A stretch of 64,000 nt of DNA. It comes from Oegoconia quadripuncta (lineage: Eukaryota > Arthropoda > Insecta > Lepidoptera > Autostichidae). Below, piece after piece: positions 1 to 10,699 of this stretch. The notes below the pieces were generated by a model that was not told the DNA's origin, did no database searches, and saw only the letters and a program-made list of their open reading frames with translations. The position numbers were made by a program, and so were the translations under genes. The stretch is from NCBI GenBank assembly GCA_949316235.1, contig OX438757.1, positions 16,369,505 to 16,433,504 on the forward strand. The letters are read 5' to 3'. Numbering within the stretch: position 1 is the stretch's first letter; every line of letters starts with the position of its first letter.

Positions 1-89
1 AAATATAAGCTGCACAAGCCCCGTTGCCCTCGACATGAGGTAGGGATACGGACGGTGTATTTTATTACCTGGAACCAATACAGTGTACT

Positions 90-314
90 TTTTTAACCAC
101 CGAGGTTGGCTTTGCTGGCGAACAGAAGAAAATTTTCGTGAACGAGCACTTGACACCGGATAATAAGCAGCTACTCAAATTATGCCGCGCAAAGGCATCG
201 GATTTCGGGTACAAATACGTGTGGATCAAAAATTGCAAGATTTATCTACGCCGGAACGATACGTCCCCACCCTTAATAATCGACTCGGAATCAGATTTAA
301 AAAAAATCACTTAA
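90..314 (+). pseudogene. LINE ORF1 protein, C-terminal part
   Basis: The frame ending at the TAA at 312-314 reads GFAGEQKKIFVNEHLTP, then a GYKYVWIKNCKIYLRR stretch and a final SESDLKKIT. These are the C-terminal signatures of the ORF1 nucleic-acid chaperones of CR1/jockey-group LINEs; the ORF1 at 8893-9705 ends in the same way (ENLSSQ, YKYCWVSNGKIFLRK, SESDLSKL). The match weakens upstream of about 90, where a frameshift seems to lie. Only the C-terminal third is visible and the start is outside the window. I infer that it belongs to the same element as the ORF2 at 966. Confidence 0.75.
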
Positions 315-965
315 CACTAATTGTTTTACTAGATTATCGGTTTTTGTATGGGAAAATAATGAAAGTTTTTGAACTTCATTTACCAAATTTACTTTTATTT
401 GAGTTTAACTTCATCTGTAAAACAATATATTTTGGACACACCAACATTTTCACACATATTAACTCATTAAACACGCACACATACTGTTATATTATATTAT
501 ATTTTATATTACTAAACATAATTACTGCACCTCAATATTTTTATTATAATATATCGCACTATACTTATTCAACATATGTTTATATATTCACATATTCAAT
601 ATTGGTATATTTCTATTTAGGTATTTTTATGGACCTACATTATTATTCACATTTATTAGCATTTATAATATATTTACATATTTATTTAAAAAGAATGTAC
701 ACTAATATACTTTATATACCCCGTAAAAACATTATTTTAAAAGACAGTTTCTTATTGATAGAAGTGACATTAAATTCTATCACTCATAGGGAAGCTACTT
801 TAATTGAAATTCATACATATATCTTTATTTATTATTTCTATTTTTTAATGACTTCCATGTACTATAAACTGTGTTTTGGTGCTATTGCCATCGCATTGGT
901 TACCTTCTTTCTAATACTAAATTATAACTGTCTAATCAACTTGTCCTATTATAAAACTAGCAGTC

Positions 966-3935
966 GTGTTTGATCCATCGTCGATTAAGGTATATTACCA
1001 GAATGTCCGAGGTTTGAGGTCCAAAACAAATCATCTTTACATACAAATTTTAAATAACGATTATGATATTATATTCCTAACAGAAACCTGGCTATGTGAT
1101 GGTATTTTGGACTCTGAGCTATGTGATAACCGGTACGTTATTTTTCGTCTTGACAGAAATCTGCAAGAATCAGGTAAACAAACTGGTGGGGGGGTGGCGA
1201 TCCTTGTTCGCCGTGAACTCAATGCCACGCATGAGTCATGGCGGCCCGACACTTCATTCGAAGCGCTTTGGATTACTATACCAAAGCGCTCGCTTACGTC
1301 ACACAGCACAAACTCTAACTCACACCGTGTCCCTTCTTGCCGTCAATATGTGTCTAACGAGTCCAACTTACATCTTTTTGCGGCCTACATTCCCGGCAGG
1401 TCCGCAAAATATAAAAGAACAGATGACAAACATGCAGAGGACATCTACTCCTTTTTACATCAATTATCAAATATTATTACATATAAACCAGACGATTACT
1501 ACTTAGTTACAGGTGACTTTAATTTGCCTAATATTCAATGGTGTGAAAACGGTCCCACTTATTTGAAAACTGTCTCATCTAATCTTCAACAGGCGAGCGC
1601 TGAACTTATTAACGAACTTAGCTTACACGGACTTCAACAACTCTCGACTATAAAAAATAATAACAATAATACATTAGATTTAGTCTTCTCGAACATTGAC
1701 ATGGAAATTTCCATTTGTGATTATCCTTTATCTAAAATTGACACATTTCATCCTCCTTATAACTGTGATTTAAATCTTTTCATTTCACCTCTTACGGAAG
1801 CTCCCAGTAACAAGTATAACTTTCATATAGCCGACTATAACTCGCTAAGAGCTTTTCTAAATAATAATGACTGGTATGACCGCATTGACAATACTTCTAG
1901 TTTGGACGAAACTGTTGCCGCTTTTTATGATATTGTGTATGATGGAATAGCGCAATTTGTACCTAGAACTTCAGCGAGTAGTAATAACTTCAATAAGTGG
2001 CCGCCTTGGTTTAATAAGCCTCTAAAGAAAATGATAATGGAAAAGGCTAAGGCGCATAGAAAATGGAAAAAATATGGCAGTAACGCTGATTATGAAACAT
2101 TCTCTTTTTTGCGTAAAAGAATATCAAAATATCAAGAAAAACGTTATAATGATTATCTAGCATCAACGCAACAAGCTATATTAAAAAACCCAAAACATTT
2201 TTGGAGGTATATTAAATCTAAACGCGGTCACACGTCTAGTTATCCTTCTAAGGTCACGTATAATGATAAGGAACACAAAGACGGTCATAATATGGCCAAT
2301 GTCTTTAACGACTTTTTTCACAGTGTCTTTACATTACCTCTACAATCTTATCCTATTGTTGATTTACCAGATTCTCCATACAGTACTGCCTTACATACAC
2401 ATAAATTGCATATTTCTAGAGAAGAGATTCACAAGGCACTGACTAATGTTAACGTCAATAAAGGACCAGGTAGTGACCAAATTCCTCCTATTCTGATCTC
2501 GGAGTGCGCTATCGCCCTTACTACTCCCATTTACATAATTTTCAATCGCTCTTTAATAGAAGGTTCTTTTCCAAATCTCTGGAAACAAGCTCACGTAGTT
2601 CCTATTTTCAAGAAAGGTTCCCGTATTAAGGTTGAAAATTATCGTCCTATCTCAATACTAAACGCATTTGCTAAAATTTTTGAAAAGTTCGTTTACAAAG
2701 CAATCTACCCAACCATTCTCCATGGAATACCTACCGAACAACATGGCTTCTTAAAACGCCGTTCGACTATCAGCAATCTGGCATATTTTATCACGGTTAC
2801 ACTCAAAAATATGGACTGTGGCGGGCAGGTTGACGTGGTCTATACCGACTTTGAAAAAGCGTTTGACCGTGTGGACCACTTTATTCTGCTCCGTAAGCTA
2901 AAAAAATTAGGAATTCATGGCGATTTGCTGCGTTGGGTAGAATCATATCTTCGCAACCGATGTCAAGCTGTTGTGATTGGTGGTTATAAATCTGACTTTA
3001 TTCAAATCTCGTCCGGTGTGCCTCAGGGCTCCCATTTGGGCCCACTTTTGTATAATGCTTATCTGTTTGATATATATAGCTGCCTGAAACACTCGTTCTT
3101 TCTTTTATATGCTGATGATAAAAAAATTTTTTGTAAAATTAATAGCCTTGACGATTGTTTAAAATTGCAGGATGATCTTAATAGACTTCATAGCTATTAT
3201 AGTGAAAATCGAATTAACGTTAATATTAAAAAATGTCAAATTATATCATTTACGCATAAAAAGAAACCCATTGACTTTGTTTATAGTTTCAATAATTCTA
3301 CAATAGAAAGAGCATATACTGTTAGGGACCTTGGAATTCTTTTGGATGCTAAACTATCTTTCAATGACCATATTGACTTAGTGACGGATAAAGCTTACAA
3401 AAATCTAGGTTTTGTGATGCGAACTTGCAAGCCATTTAAAAATATTAGCTGTATCGTACGACTTTACTATGCATATGTTCGAAGCATTTTAGAATATGGA
3501 AGCAGTATCTGGTCACCACAATACTCTGTTCATATACTGAAGATAGAAAGATTACAAAGGAAATTTCTAAGATACCTTGATTTTAAAAGCAAGGCTAAAA
3601 ATAAATCCTACGAGGCGCGATGTTTAAATTATAAAATTTTACCATTAAGTGACCGTCGCACTTTACTTGACCAAATGTTACTATATGACATACTGAGTGG
3701 GCACATTGATAGCCCTGAACTACTATCTCTGATACGCTTTAACGTACCTACACAACGTACTCGACACACGAAACTGTTTTCGATACCCCTCAGTCGCACA
3801 AATTACGCTAAAAACTCTCCTATGAATCGTATTTGTAACATTTCTAATAAAAAATTCTCAAATATAGATCTATTCTCGTTTTCAAAAACTGTCTTCAGAA
3901 AAGAAATTGTCGCTACCCTTCTAAAATCATCTTAA
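966..3935 (+). CDS. LINE ORF2: endonuclease and reverse transcriptase
   Basis: One uninterrupted 989-codon frame. The N-terminal ~240 residues are an APE-type endonuclease: YYQNVRGL near residue 10, LTETWL with the catalytic Glu near 40, VTGDFNLPNIQW near 182, and a final D-x-x-H-P version of the SDH motif (DTFHPPY, near 264). The RT domain covers about 480-760, with YTDFEKAFDRVDH, GVPQGSHLGP and the catalytic YADD box near 705. A thumb/C-terminal region follows. The listed start is GTG; the frame opens at 936 and no AUG is seen between there and the endonuclease. The start may therefore depend on reinitiation after ORF1, or an AUG has been lost. The full length is unusual here, where every other LINE is broken. 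Confidence 0.9.
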   Translation: MFDPSSIKVYYQNVRGLRSKTNHLYIQILNNDYDIIFLTETWLCDGILDSELCDNRYVIFRLDRNLQESGKQTGGGVAILVRRELNATHESWRPDTSFEALWITIPKRSLTSHSTNSNSHRVPSCRQYVSNESNLHLFAAYIPGRSAKYKRTDDKHAEDIYSFLHQLSNIITYKPDDYYLVTGDFNLPNIQWCENGPTYLKTVSSNLQQASAELINELSLHGLQQLSTIKNNNNNTLDLVFSNIDMEISICDYPLSKIDTFHPPYNCDLNLFISPLTEAPSNKYNFHIADYNSLRAFLNNNDWYDRIDNTSSLDETVAAFYDIVYDGIAQFVPRTSASSNNFNKWPPWFNKPLKKMIMEKAKAHRKWKKYGSNADYETFSFLRKRISKYQEKRYNDYLASTQQAILKNPKHFWRYIKSKRGHTSSYPSKVTYNDKEHKDGHNMANVFNDFFHSVFTLPLQSYPIVDLPDSPYSTALHTHKLHISREEIHKALTNVNVNKGPGSDQIPPILISECAIALTTPIYIIFNRSLIEGSFPNLWKQAHVVPIFKKGSRIKVENYRPISILNAFAKIFEKFVYKAIYPTILHGIPTEQHGFLKRRSTISNLAYFITVTLKNMDCGGQVDVVYTDFEKAFDRVDHFILLRKLKKLGIHGDLLRWVESYLRNRCQAVVIGGYKSDFIQISSGVPQGSHLGPLLYNAYLFDIYSCLKHSFFLLYADDKKIFCKINSLDDCLKLQDDLNRLHSYYSENRINVNIKKCQIISFTHKKKPIDFVYSFNNSTIERAYTVRDLGILLDAKLSFNDHIDLVTDKAYKNLGFVMRTCKPFKNISCIVRLYYAYVRSILEYGSSIWSPQYSVHILKIERLQRKFLRYLDFKSKAKNKSYEARCLNYKILPLSDRRTLLDQMLLYDILSGHIDSPELLSLIRFNVPTQRTRHTKLFSIPLSRTNYAKNSPMNRICNISNKKFSNIDLFSFSKTVFRKEIVATLLKSS

Positions 3936-4366
3936 CCATGCCAATGTATATATATTCTATGTATATTTATGTAGAAAGTTTTCTTACGTGAAGTAGTTAC
4001 CTGACATATTATGTGTATTTATCTATGATATTTGCAACATATACATATATATATATATATAAACAAAGTTTTTATTTAGTTATTTTTATTCATTTCACCC
4101 TACACCCCTCCCACACACACAAACACATACACACACACATTATATATTGTTGAAATCAAATGTGTCCATAATTTATAATACGATTGATTATTTTTCATTT
4201 CTTTATGTTATCTCTCTCTCAATGATTGTTTATGTAATAACAGTTTAGGAAAACCTATAATTGGCTGATGTTTAAATTTATCTATCTCTGTTCATAATGG
4301 TTTATAAAATAAGCTGTTGGTTTTCTAATAAAGTATAAATAAATAAAATAAATAAATAAAACAAAA
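3936..4366 (+). other. 3' UTR and simple-sequence tail of the CR1-group element
   Basis: AT-rich sequence after the ORF2 stop, with a TA dinucleotide run near 4045-4062, a CA-rich run near 4113-4140, and a terminal run of TAAA units before ordinary sequence resumes. It has no gene. Confidence 0.7.
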
Positions 4367-4464
4367 GAACCCCAGTGTCTTACAACATTTGGGGTCTCTG
4401 GATCCATGCATTTTGTTTTGTGTTAGCGAAAATAGTTTTCGCTCCATTTTTCTTGAATATTACG

Positions 4465-4774
4465 TTCATCATCATCATCAGCCCGTAAACATCCCACTGC
4501 AGGGATATAGGCCTTCCCTCGTATAATGAGGGAGTATGGACCATAGTCCACCACGCTGGCCCAATGAGGGGTTGGGGACTTCACATGTCCTTTAATTTTT
4601 ATTTTTCAGGCATGCCGGTTTCCTCATGATGTTTTCCGTTTAAGAACAATCGGATAAACGCATTTAAGTAATTAAATTAAATTTTAAAACTCATTGGTAC
4701 ATGGCCTGTATGGGAATCGAACCCGGACCTCCCAAATTGGGAGACCGCGTCTTAACCGCTAAGCCACCGACGCT
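4465..4774 (-). repeat. tRNA-derived SINE, family A, near full length
   Basis: On the minus strand the head carries a pol III A-box-like TGGCTTAGCGG and a B-box-like GGTTCGATTCC. An AT-rich body follows with ATCATGAGGAAACCGGCATG, then a conserved 3' part ending in a short TGATGATGATGA tail. A second full copy lies at 57674-57986 (+), with fragments at 18912-19010, 37484-37530 and 41930-42055. SINEs are transcribed by pol III and moved by LINE enzymes; the TGATGA tail resembles the tail of the RTE elements seen in this window. Confidence 0.8.
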
Positions 4775-4879
4775 ACTGAACATTGCCTACGTTCAATGCA
4801 GATGATCGACGTGAAATTAATTTCATTAAGAGGTTTTATTCCGTCCAGTAGCGGCCCCATTGGATAAATTACGTTGGCC

Positions 4880-5211
4880 ACCTCCGTGGCTCAATGTAAA
4901 CAACATTGGGTTTACGATTCGGAGGTCGCGGAATCGATCCCCAGCGGGGTACATGTTTAAGTACTCGGTTTGGTTGGTGGTAGGGCATTTTAATTGTCCA
5001 CCTGGCTAGCTACCACCATCTTATCTAAATCTGCCGCCAAGCAGCAATGTTAATAGCATTGTTGTGTTCCGGTTGTCAGAGATAAGATAGCCAGTCACCC
5101 AAATGTGTTGGGGTTTCCGGGTCACTACGATTCCACCTTTGACCTCATCTTCACTCTTAACATCAGGTGTGATTGAGGTCAAGTACGAACCTATCGTGCA
5201 TAAAAAAAAAA
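4880..5211 (+). repeat. tRNA-derived SINE, family B, full length
   Basis: Begins CCTCCGTGGCTC, has a B-box-like stretch (GGAATCGATCCCCAGC), a body with GCTACCACCATCTTATCT and AGATAAGATAGCCAGTC, and ends TGTGATTGAGGTCAAGTAC followed by GTGCATAAAAAA. Other copies are at 45341-45627, 48633-48935 (-), 49425-49965 (split), 51828-52105, 63112-63443 and 63748-63877 (-), with small fragments at 5287-5311, 51763-51825 and 54576-54612. It is the commonest short repeat here. Confidence 0.85.
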
Positions 5212-5711
5212 TAATAACAATATATATAATATAGAATCTTAATTACAGGCATTATATTCGGTGTTTAGTTACGCGGTGTTAGAATGTTTACATTGAGCCA
5301 CGGAGGCGGTTGTTATTTATTATTTAGGTATAGGTTTTATGGTCAATAATGCCTAGATGGTATAAAACTCACCGCAACATTGTTTTATAGGAAATAAGTC
5401 GATTTCTATGTTAGGGCATAAATGCCTATTCAGGTTACAATACGCGTTTGCTCGAGCCACTGTCCCGATTCGAACCAAGCCAGTCGTCAGAGTGAAACTT
5501 GGACTCGCGTGCGCCGTGAAGAAGAGGATCTCAAATGGTATTCTAGCCCACACACCTGTTGACTCGAGGTAGTGAATGAACACTGGCGTTACTATACCTG
5601 GAACAATAATGAATGAGTAGGTATATAATTGCCAACTTAGTATGAACACTCTATGATATACGTACTTTGTACCTTCTTGAGAGGCGGGCATGACTTGCAA
5701 CAGGCATTTAA

Positions 5712-6305
5712 GCCTGATGCAAGCATCCGCTGACACTACATAGCCAAGACATCGAGTGGCAGCCAACGGCAAGATACCTAGGCATTACCGTCGTGTCTCA
5801 TTGTGAGTCCCCCACAATGAGACACCACGTCGGCAACGTCGTCCAAAATGTGAGGGCAGCACGCACCCTCCTGCGTCCAGTCCTCGCCTCCAGACTCCCC
5901 CTGCGCACCAAGCTGGGGATATACAAAACATACCTGCGGTCGCACCTAACATAAGCGGCGCCCGCATGGTATGCATTAACAGCCGAATCCTACATAAAGA
6001 GACTCCGTACGCAAGAAAACACTTCTTTGCGCACCATCACAGCAGCTCCCCGCTTCGTGCGCAACGCAACCATCCAGCGAGACCTCCGCGGCGAAGGACT
6101 GGACGCCTTCATCAACCGACTCGCCCGGGCAATGTACGACTGCGCCCACAACTCAAGGTTCCAACACCTTGTGGAAATCGCGCCTCACCACGCAAACCCT
6201 CCAGACACCCACGCCAAGGCGCTCCCAAGAGACCTGCTACACACACCAGAGTCCCCTGATCCACTCGATGTCGGAACAACTGACCAACGGCCACTACGCC
6301 AATAG
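5712..6305 (+). pseudogene. Jockey-like reverse transcriptase, C-terminal fragment
   Basis: A single frame reads DIEWQPTARYLGITV, then RPVLASRLPLRTKLGIYKTY, then AAPAWYAL, FVRNATIQRDL and INRLARAMYD. These are the conserved steps of the C-terminal region of jockey-clade ORF2 proteins. A TAA at 5952-5954 falls where the family normally has Tyr before AAPAW, so the frame is broken. Catalytic RT motifs lie upstream in the family and are absent, so this is a 5'-truncated copy. Its base composition is much richer in GC than the surroundings, as is usual for this LINE group. The truncated 5' border is approximate. Confidence 0.8.
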
Positions 6306-6560
6306 ATGGCCCCAGATTTGACCACGCCAGGACGGCACACCAACGCCCTGTTCGCAAGTAGTGAGCAGCGACCGCAACTGCTCAAGGGGTCCACAGACCC
6401 GAAGAGCCTTCCCACGCTCCCCTTCGGGGAGCATGAGAAGACTTCTTCTCTCTCTCAGCTCCCACAATATTTAACCAAAACTAACCATTTAACCAAACAT
6501 TGTATACTACTTACTTTGTCTGATTGAGGAGAAAATAAACGATTTATTTATTATTTATAT
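6306..6560 (+). other. 3' UTR of the jockey-like fragment
   Basis: GC-rich sequence continues after the ORF2 stop and changes to AT-rich near 6460. It ends with AATAAA (6534-6539) and a TTTATT-rich tail. This is the expected 3' end of a truncated LINE; no gene is seen. Confidence 0.6.
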
Positions 6561-6585
6561 GGTCCAGCCATGAGCCATTGGCCCT

Positions 6586-6990
6586 GTGATACTCAGCAGT
6601 GTAGAATACAATCATAATGCTAAATTGCAGAGCCTCGAACACTGTCGCAAGGGCGCCTGTTGGCCAGTCTTTTACAGGATGAAATCGGTGAGTGAGCGTT
6701 GGAATTACACAATGTTATTCCACCCGTACCTAATTAGGCAACGTATCTACCGAACACTCGCACTAAGCAGTTTGACTCTTCATTCATAATGCGAACAGCG
6801 AAGGTATGGAACTCCCTTCTGCTGTCAGATTTTCCTGAATCCTACAACCTTGAGATCTTCAAGAGCAGGGTGAATAGTCATCTACTTAGATCGCGTGTTT
6901 CATCTTCGGCCACAAGAGCAGGGTGAATAGGCATCTACTGAGATCGCGTGTTTCATCTTGGGCCACATCGTCACTTTCGTGAGATTGTGG
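6586..6990 (+). pseudogene. LINE reverse transcriptase, extreme C-terminal fragment
   Basis: Frames over this stretch give a typical LINE ORF2 tail: RKGACWPVFYRM, then HPYLI, then MRTAKVWNSLLLSDFPESYN and LEIFKSRVNSHLL. A 39-bp part (AAGAGCAGGGTGAATAG...) is duplicated at 6868 and 6914. The same family's 3' end is present at 44070-44240. It is broken by frameshifts and a stop near 6787 and has no catalytic domain. Confidence 0.65.
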
Positions 6991-7063
6991 TCAAACGCGT
7001 ATCCAGTCAATAATAATAGAAAAAAAATTGTCAATGAACTACTGCTGACAGGCCTTTTTCAGC

Positions 7064-7646
7064 CTTTAGCTCAGAGAAAATACGGTAAAAAATTAGCCTA
7101 GCTAGACATAATTCAGAATTGACTTACCTATATAATTGCTATCTTATAGAGGTAGGTATATTAGAGATGTAATTAAGCCTAAAAAAAACGAGCGCTTTGT
7201 TTAGATTTTTTAGAAAACCCAATTTTTAATTTGTATCTTAATAACAATAAATACTAACTGATATTTAATTAGGTAGACTTTTGTTAAACACAGTTAACTT
7301 ATTGATGGATAAAAAATTAAGCATGTACAGTTAGGCATGCATGTGTTTTAGCTGAAAATGTCGTCGGGCTGCATTGCTAAGAAATTAAAATAACTATAAT
7401 AATATTTTGTAAAGATAATTTCCCTAAATGTTTTGAATTTAAAGAAATACCCATCAATTGAGCATTTTTTTTAAAGAAACACATTATTCTATTTTAGCTT
7501 ATTTAGTTATTGACTTAGCACTTGCGTTTCTTACAAATTGTTAATTTTTAGCAATTGTTACTACATTTACAACACTTTATTAAATGTTTCAAGAAATTCG
7601 CGGTTATTCGTTTTTCCGAGGTCAAACCGTATTTTCCCTGGGCTAT
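7064..7646. repeat. Foldback/MITE-like repeat with AGCCCAGGGAAAATACGG ends
   Basis: The right end, read in reverse, starts TAGCCCAGGGAAAATACGGT. The left end near 7066 has a degenerate match (AGCTCAGAGAAAATACGGTA). The interior shares GAGCATTTTTTTTAA and nearby sequence with blocks A, B and C. Related arms are at 36880-37000 and 37329-37432. I infer a non-autonomous DNA transposon family; the termini are not proven. Confidence 0.5.
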
Positions 7647-7653
7647 TAATTGG

Positions 7654-8385
7654 TGTAACTACTATTTGGTGTACAATAATTTTATATTTTAAATTTCGGG
7701 CTTTTGATCTTCGATAAGAGTATACAATAATTTTAGGTGTTTCAAATACAAGGTAGATACATTATAATTTCGGTGTTTTGATCTCGCAATTAAATTAAGT
7801 TTCGCTACTATGATCTACGATATTGCATCACGGGCTCGACGCGGCCGACATGCGCATGCTGCCTGCTATATATATTTTTAGGTGTAAATATACAAGGTAC
7901 ATTATAACATTACGTAATTGCTTACCCTGCAATTAGTATTATCTACAGTTTTCCGGTGTATGATACTTTCGTGACGCATCCGGTCGCGGCACAATAGTAT
8001 CATGCACCTTAAATTAACACATTGGAATCAATTAAAAAGCTGCAAAAAATGTCACTCACAAAGCGACAACACCCCACTCTCCCCCATTCGCATAGGGGAG
8101 CGAACGATCATCGAGGGCTTACTATAGAAATGATCCTATGAAATAAGGTCTTGCTGTAATCACGGCTCGCGAGGCAGGTCATTAAACGACGGAAAATCTT
8201 AACACCGCGATGTAGAAATAGTGCATCAATGGTACAGTGCCATCTAGATTGTTAAAGGCGTTGCAAGACCACGCGTCTCATCCGTGTTACAAAATCAGAT
8301 CATAATTGGAAGCCCCGTTTTGAAAGAGTAGTAGTAGAGTAGCATAAATAATAGGAATTTATTTAGTGCTCTTATAGATAAGCTA
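7654..8385. repeat. Composite repeat block A, 5' part
   Basis: Nearly identical to 19108-19850 and more distantly similar to 35402-36260. A related inverted stretch lies at 60700-60990. It holds the landmarks CACGGGCTCGACGCGGCC, CCCCATTCGCATAGGGGAGC and GCCATCTAGATTGTTAAAGG. There is no coding potential. Block A lacks about 105 bp that block C carries at 35889-35993. Confidence 0.85.
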
Positions 8386-8892
8386 ATTCATTCCCCCCTT
8401 CCCCCGTAACCATGATCGAAGCAACACCACATCGTTTTTGCTCCTCAGTTTTTAATTAATATTTCTAGTTTAAAGTCACTCATCCTTTCTGTACCACCCA
8501 TAATTTTGAAGTGAATAGTGATAACCTTTAATTAGTGCAGTGTCATTTCTGGATTCTATCTACTTCATGAGTAATTAACGAAAGCATAATTTAGAAAAAT
8601 AAATAAAGGCGAATACTCTACCGTTGATTGATGCTTGCACGCACACTTTAACACCGTAAGTAAACATAACAACCCCGTGACTTCTCGCTCCCGCACCTGT
8701 GAGTGAACGAATACGCCTGCACCCGCACGTTTTAATCCTCGCAGCTTTTACACCGCTTCAAAGCTATCATGCGCTAGATGCAGGTCAGGAAAGAGATTTC
8801 AAATACTGCTTTTTACAGTGTGAATTTAAAGTTGTAACGGTAGTGTGATAGAACTGCTTATCTACATTTGCAACTCCTACTGAATTTTCATA

Positions 8893-9705
8893 ATGCCTTC
8901 TAATCGTAACCAGTCCGCGACGTCCGCATCAGCTTCTAAGTGCACAGAAAATTGTGATAGCAAATTATCAGCTTTTATGGCCGATATGAAGACAATGTTT
9001 CAGGATTTTAGAAATCAGCAAGATAAAAATACGGAAAAAATTTATACCGCAATTGAATAGATCAAGAACCAAAGTTATGAAATCCGCGCCTCGGTGGATT
9101 TCTTATCTCAAACTTATGATTCATTAAAGGAACAAATAAACAGATTGGAAATTGACCGCCATAAAAATATGGAATTTATACAGTCGCTGGAAGAAAAAAT
9201 AGAAAAACTTGAACATTCTTCAAGATCAACTTGCTTAGAGATCAAAAATATTCCGCCAAAGAATTCCGAAACTAAAGATTGTCTATTGAACACTGTTATT
9301 GCCACCGGAAGAATATTGAATGTGTCCATTCTACCTCATGAAGTGAAGGATATATATCGCATTAATACTAAAGAACCATCCAACAAAACGATTATAGTAG
9401 ACTTTACCAGTGTTCTCATGAAAGAAAAAGTTATCCGGATGTCTAAGAAATATAATAAAGAAAACAACAGACTGACAACAGAAGCGCTAAAAATAACTGG
9501 CCCTGCTAAGCCAATATTTATTTCGGAAAACTTAAGTTCACAAATGAAAAGACTGTTTTACCTCGCCCGCGAATTTGCAAAAACAAATGAATATAAATAT
9601 TGTTGGGTATCAAACGGAAAGATTTTTCTTCGCAAATACGATGGTGCGACTTTAGTTCCTGTTAAGAGCGAATCTGATCTATCCAAATTAACTTTGCATA
9701 AATGA
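8893..9705 (+). pseudogene. CR1-group LINE ORF1 with one nonsense codon
   Basis: From ATG at 8893 a 270-codon frame runs to TGA at 9703. It is broken only by a TAG at 9058-9060, after IYTAIE. The N-terminus is Ser/Ala-rich, residues ~20-110 are helical and coiled-coil-like (LKEQINRLEIDR, LEEKIEKLE), and the C-terminal half is the RNA-binding region (CLEIKNIPPK, DIYRINTKEPSNKTIIVDF, PIFISENLS, YKYCWVSNGKIFLRK). ORF1 proteins of this group bind the element's RNA as trimers and act as nucleic-acid chaperones. The single stop makes it inactive unless read through. The ATG is the first in frame, preceded by the likely 5' UTR. Confidence 0.8.
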
Positions 9706-9867
9706 CTAGTCAGTTCTATGTTTTATGTGAGCATATTAAATATAATTTTCTTTACAAGCCAACTTGTTAAGACTCACTTGCCTTTGATATTCTTGGAAAA
9801 AAACTCTGGTTGTCAATCTATTTCTTTAATTTATAATTGTCATTGTTTTTATTTAATATTAAATTTC

Positions 9868-9972
9868 ATTAATCACACACACATACTCCTACATTTCACA
9901 CATACAAACACATACACTAATAACATATTAAACCGTGTGTGTGGTTAATGTGTGTGTGTGTGGGTTTAATAT
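9868..9972. repeat. CA/TG microsatellite with inverted halves
   Basis: A CA-rich stretch (CACACACACATACTCC, CACACATACAAACACATAC) is followed within 40 bp by a TG-rich one (GTGTGTGTGGTTAATGTGTGTGTGTGTGGG). The two arms are complementary and can pair. It sits at the junction of the head-on ORF1 and endonuclease fragments. Confidence 0.7.
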
Positions 9973-10699
9973 CGCAGCTAAAGATAATTGGAGCATGATC
10001 TGTAATAAAAGAGTTAAGAACTAAAGTAGTGGCATACTTGTTTGTTTTAAGAATTACATGATCAAGACAATTATTATTGCGTGTTGGAAAGACATGAGCT
10101 GGTAGCATGGAATGAGATGCAGTTAGGTTTAAGTAAAGGTCAGCAATAGGGTCATTATTATTTGGTATAATATTAATATTTAAATCACCTATAATAGCAA
10201 CGTTTTTGAATGAATTTAAGGTTTCAAGGGTCTTGTCAAGGTAATTCATGAAATTGTCAGTGTTTCTAAAAGATGGGGATCGGTATATTGCCAAAATAAC
10301 TAATTCACTAGATAATTTGATTAATAGAGAGTTTGCATCACTAAAATCGAGGGATTCTACTGAACAATTTAGGCTATCTCTGATATAGGCTACAATCCCT
10401 TCATTTTGATTATTATGCTTAGACTCAAAGGAACCATAGCCTGGTAATGAAGGGACAATTGGACATTTTCTTAACCAGCATTCAGATAAAATAATTACAT
10501 CAAAAACGATATTAGTCCTTTTTAGTAGTACTATTAAGCTATCAAAATTTTTGCCTATGCTTCTAATATTGACATGAAAAATTTTAAGCGATTGTGTTTT
10601 CGTTGTAAAATATGCACTAGATTGTTCCGGTGAGCAGATGAAAGATTTTGAAACAGAAATTTGTTCGATCTCATTTATAATATTAGATTTTTTATCCAT
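9970..10699 (-). pseudogene. LINE endonuclease domain, open but truncated
   Basis: A ~245-residue open frame starting MDKKSN. Endonuclease motifs are in order: FHVNIRSIGKN near 40, catalytic Glu in ILSECWLR near 72, LAIYRSPSFRN near 136, IIGDLNINII near 167, CLDHVILK near 212, and ITDHAPI (the SDH box) near 233. The reading frame then runs into the TG microsatellite and ends. An APE-like endonuclease nicks the target for reverse transcription; without RT this fragment cannot move itself. The sequence differs from the endonuclease at 966, so it comes from another family, possibly that of the LINE at 25005-27465. Confidence 0.75.

Larger units (their letters stand above)
1..4366 (+). mobile_element. 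CR1-group non-LTR retrotransposon, 5' end cut by the window
   Basis: The order is the end of an ORF1, an AT-rich spacer, a long endonuclease plus reverse-transcriptase ORF2, and a 3' UTR ending in a TAAA-rich simple tail near 4329-4366. This is the layout of CR1/jockey-group LINEs, which copy themselves through an RNA intermediate by target-primed reverse transcription. The spacer 315-935 is very AT-rich and has no recognisable gene; a 263-codon open frame starting at 182 overlaps the ORF1 end in another frame and looks like low-complexity chance. The clade within the CR1 group is uncertain. Confidence 0.85.

Noticed and set aside
182..973. 263-codon open frame between ORF1 and ORF2 of the CR1-group element
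   Set aside because: It is very AT-rich with low-complexity Tyr/Ile/Leu composition, overlaps the true ORF1 end in another frame, and has no recognised domain.
966..2000. Loss of the endonuclease SDH motif as an inactivating change
   Set aside because: The D-x-x-H-P form is also the pattern I recall in CR1-type relatives, so it may be the clade's normal state.
5353..5772. 139-codon minus-strand frame
   Set aside because: It overlaps the start of the plus-strand jockey RT fragment and shows no domain; a chance frame in GC-richer DNA.
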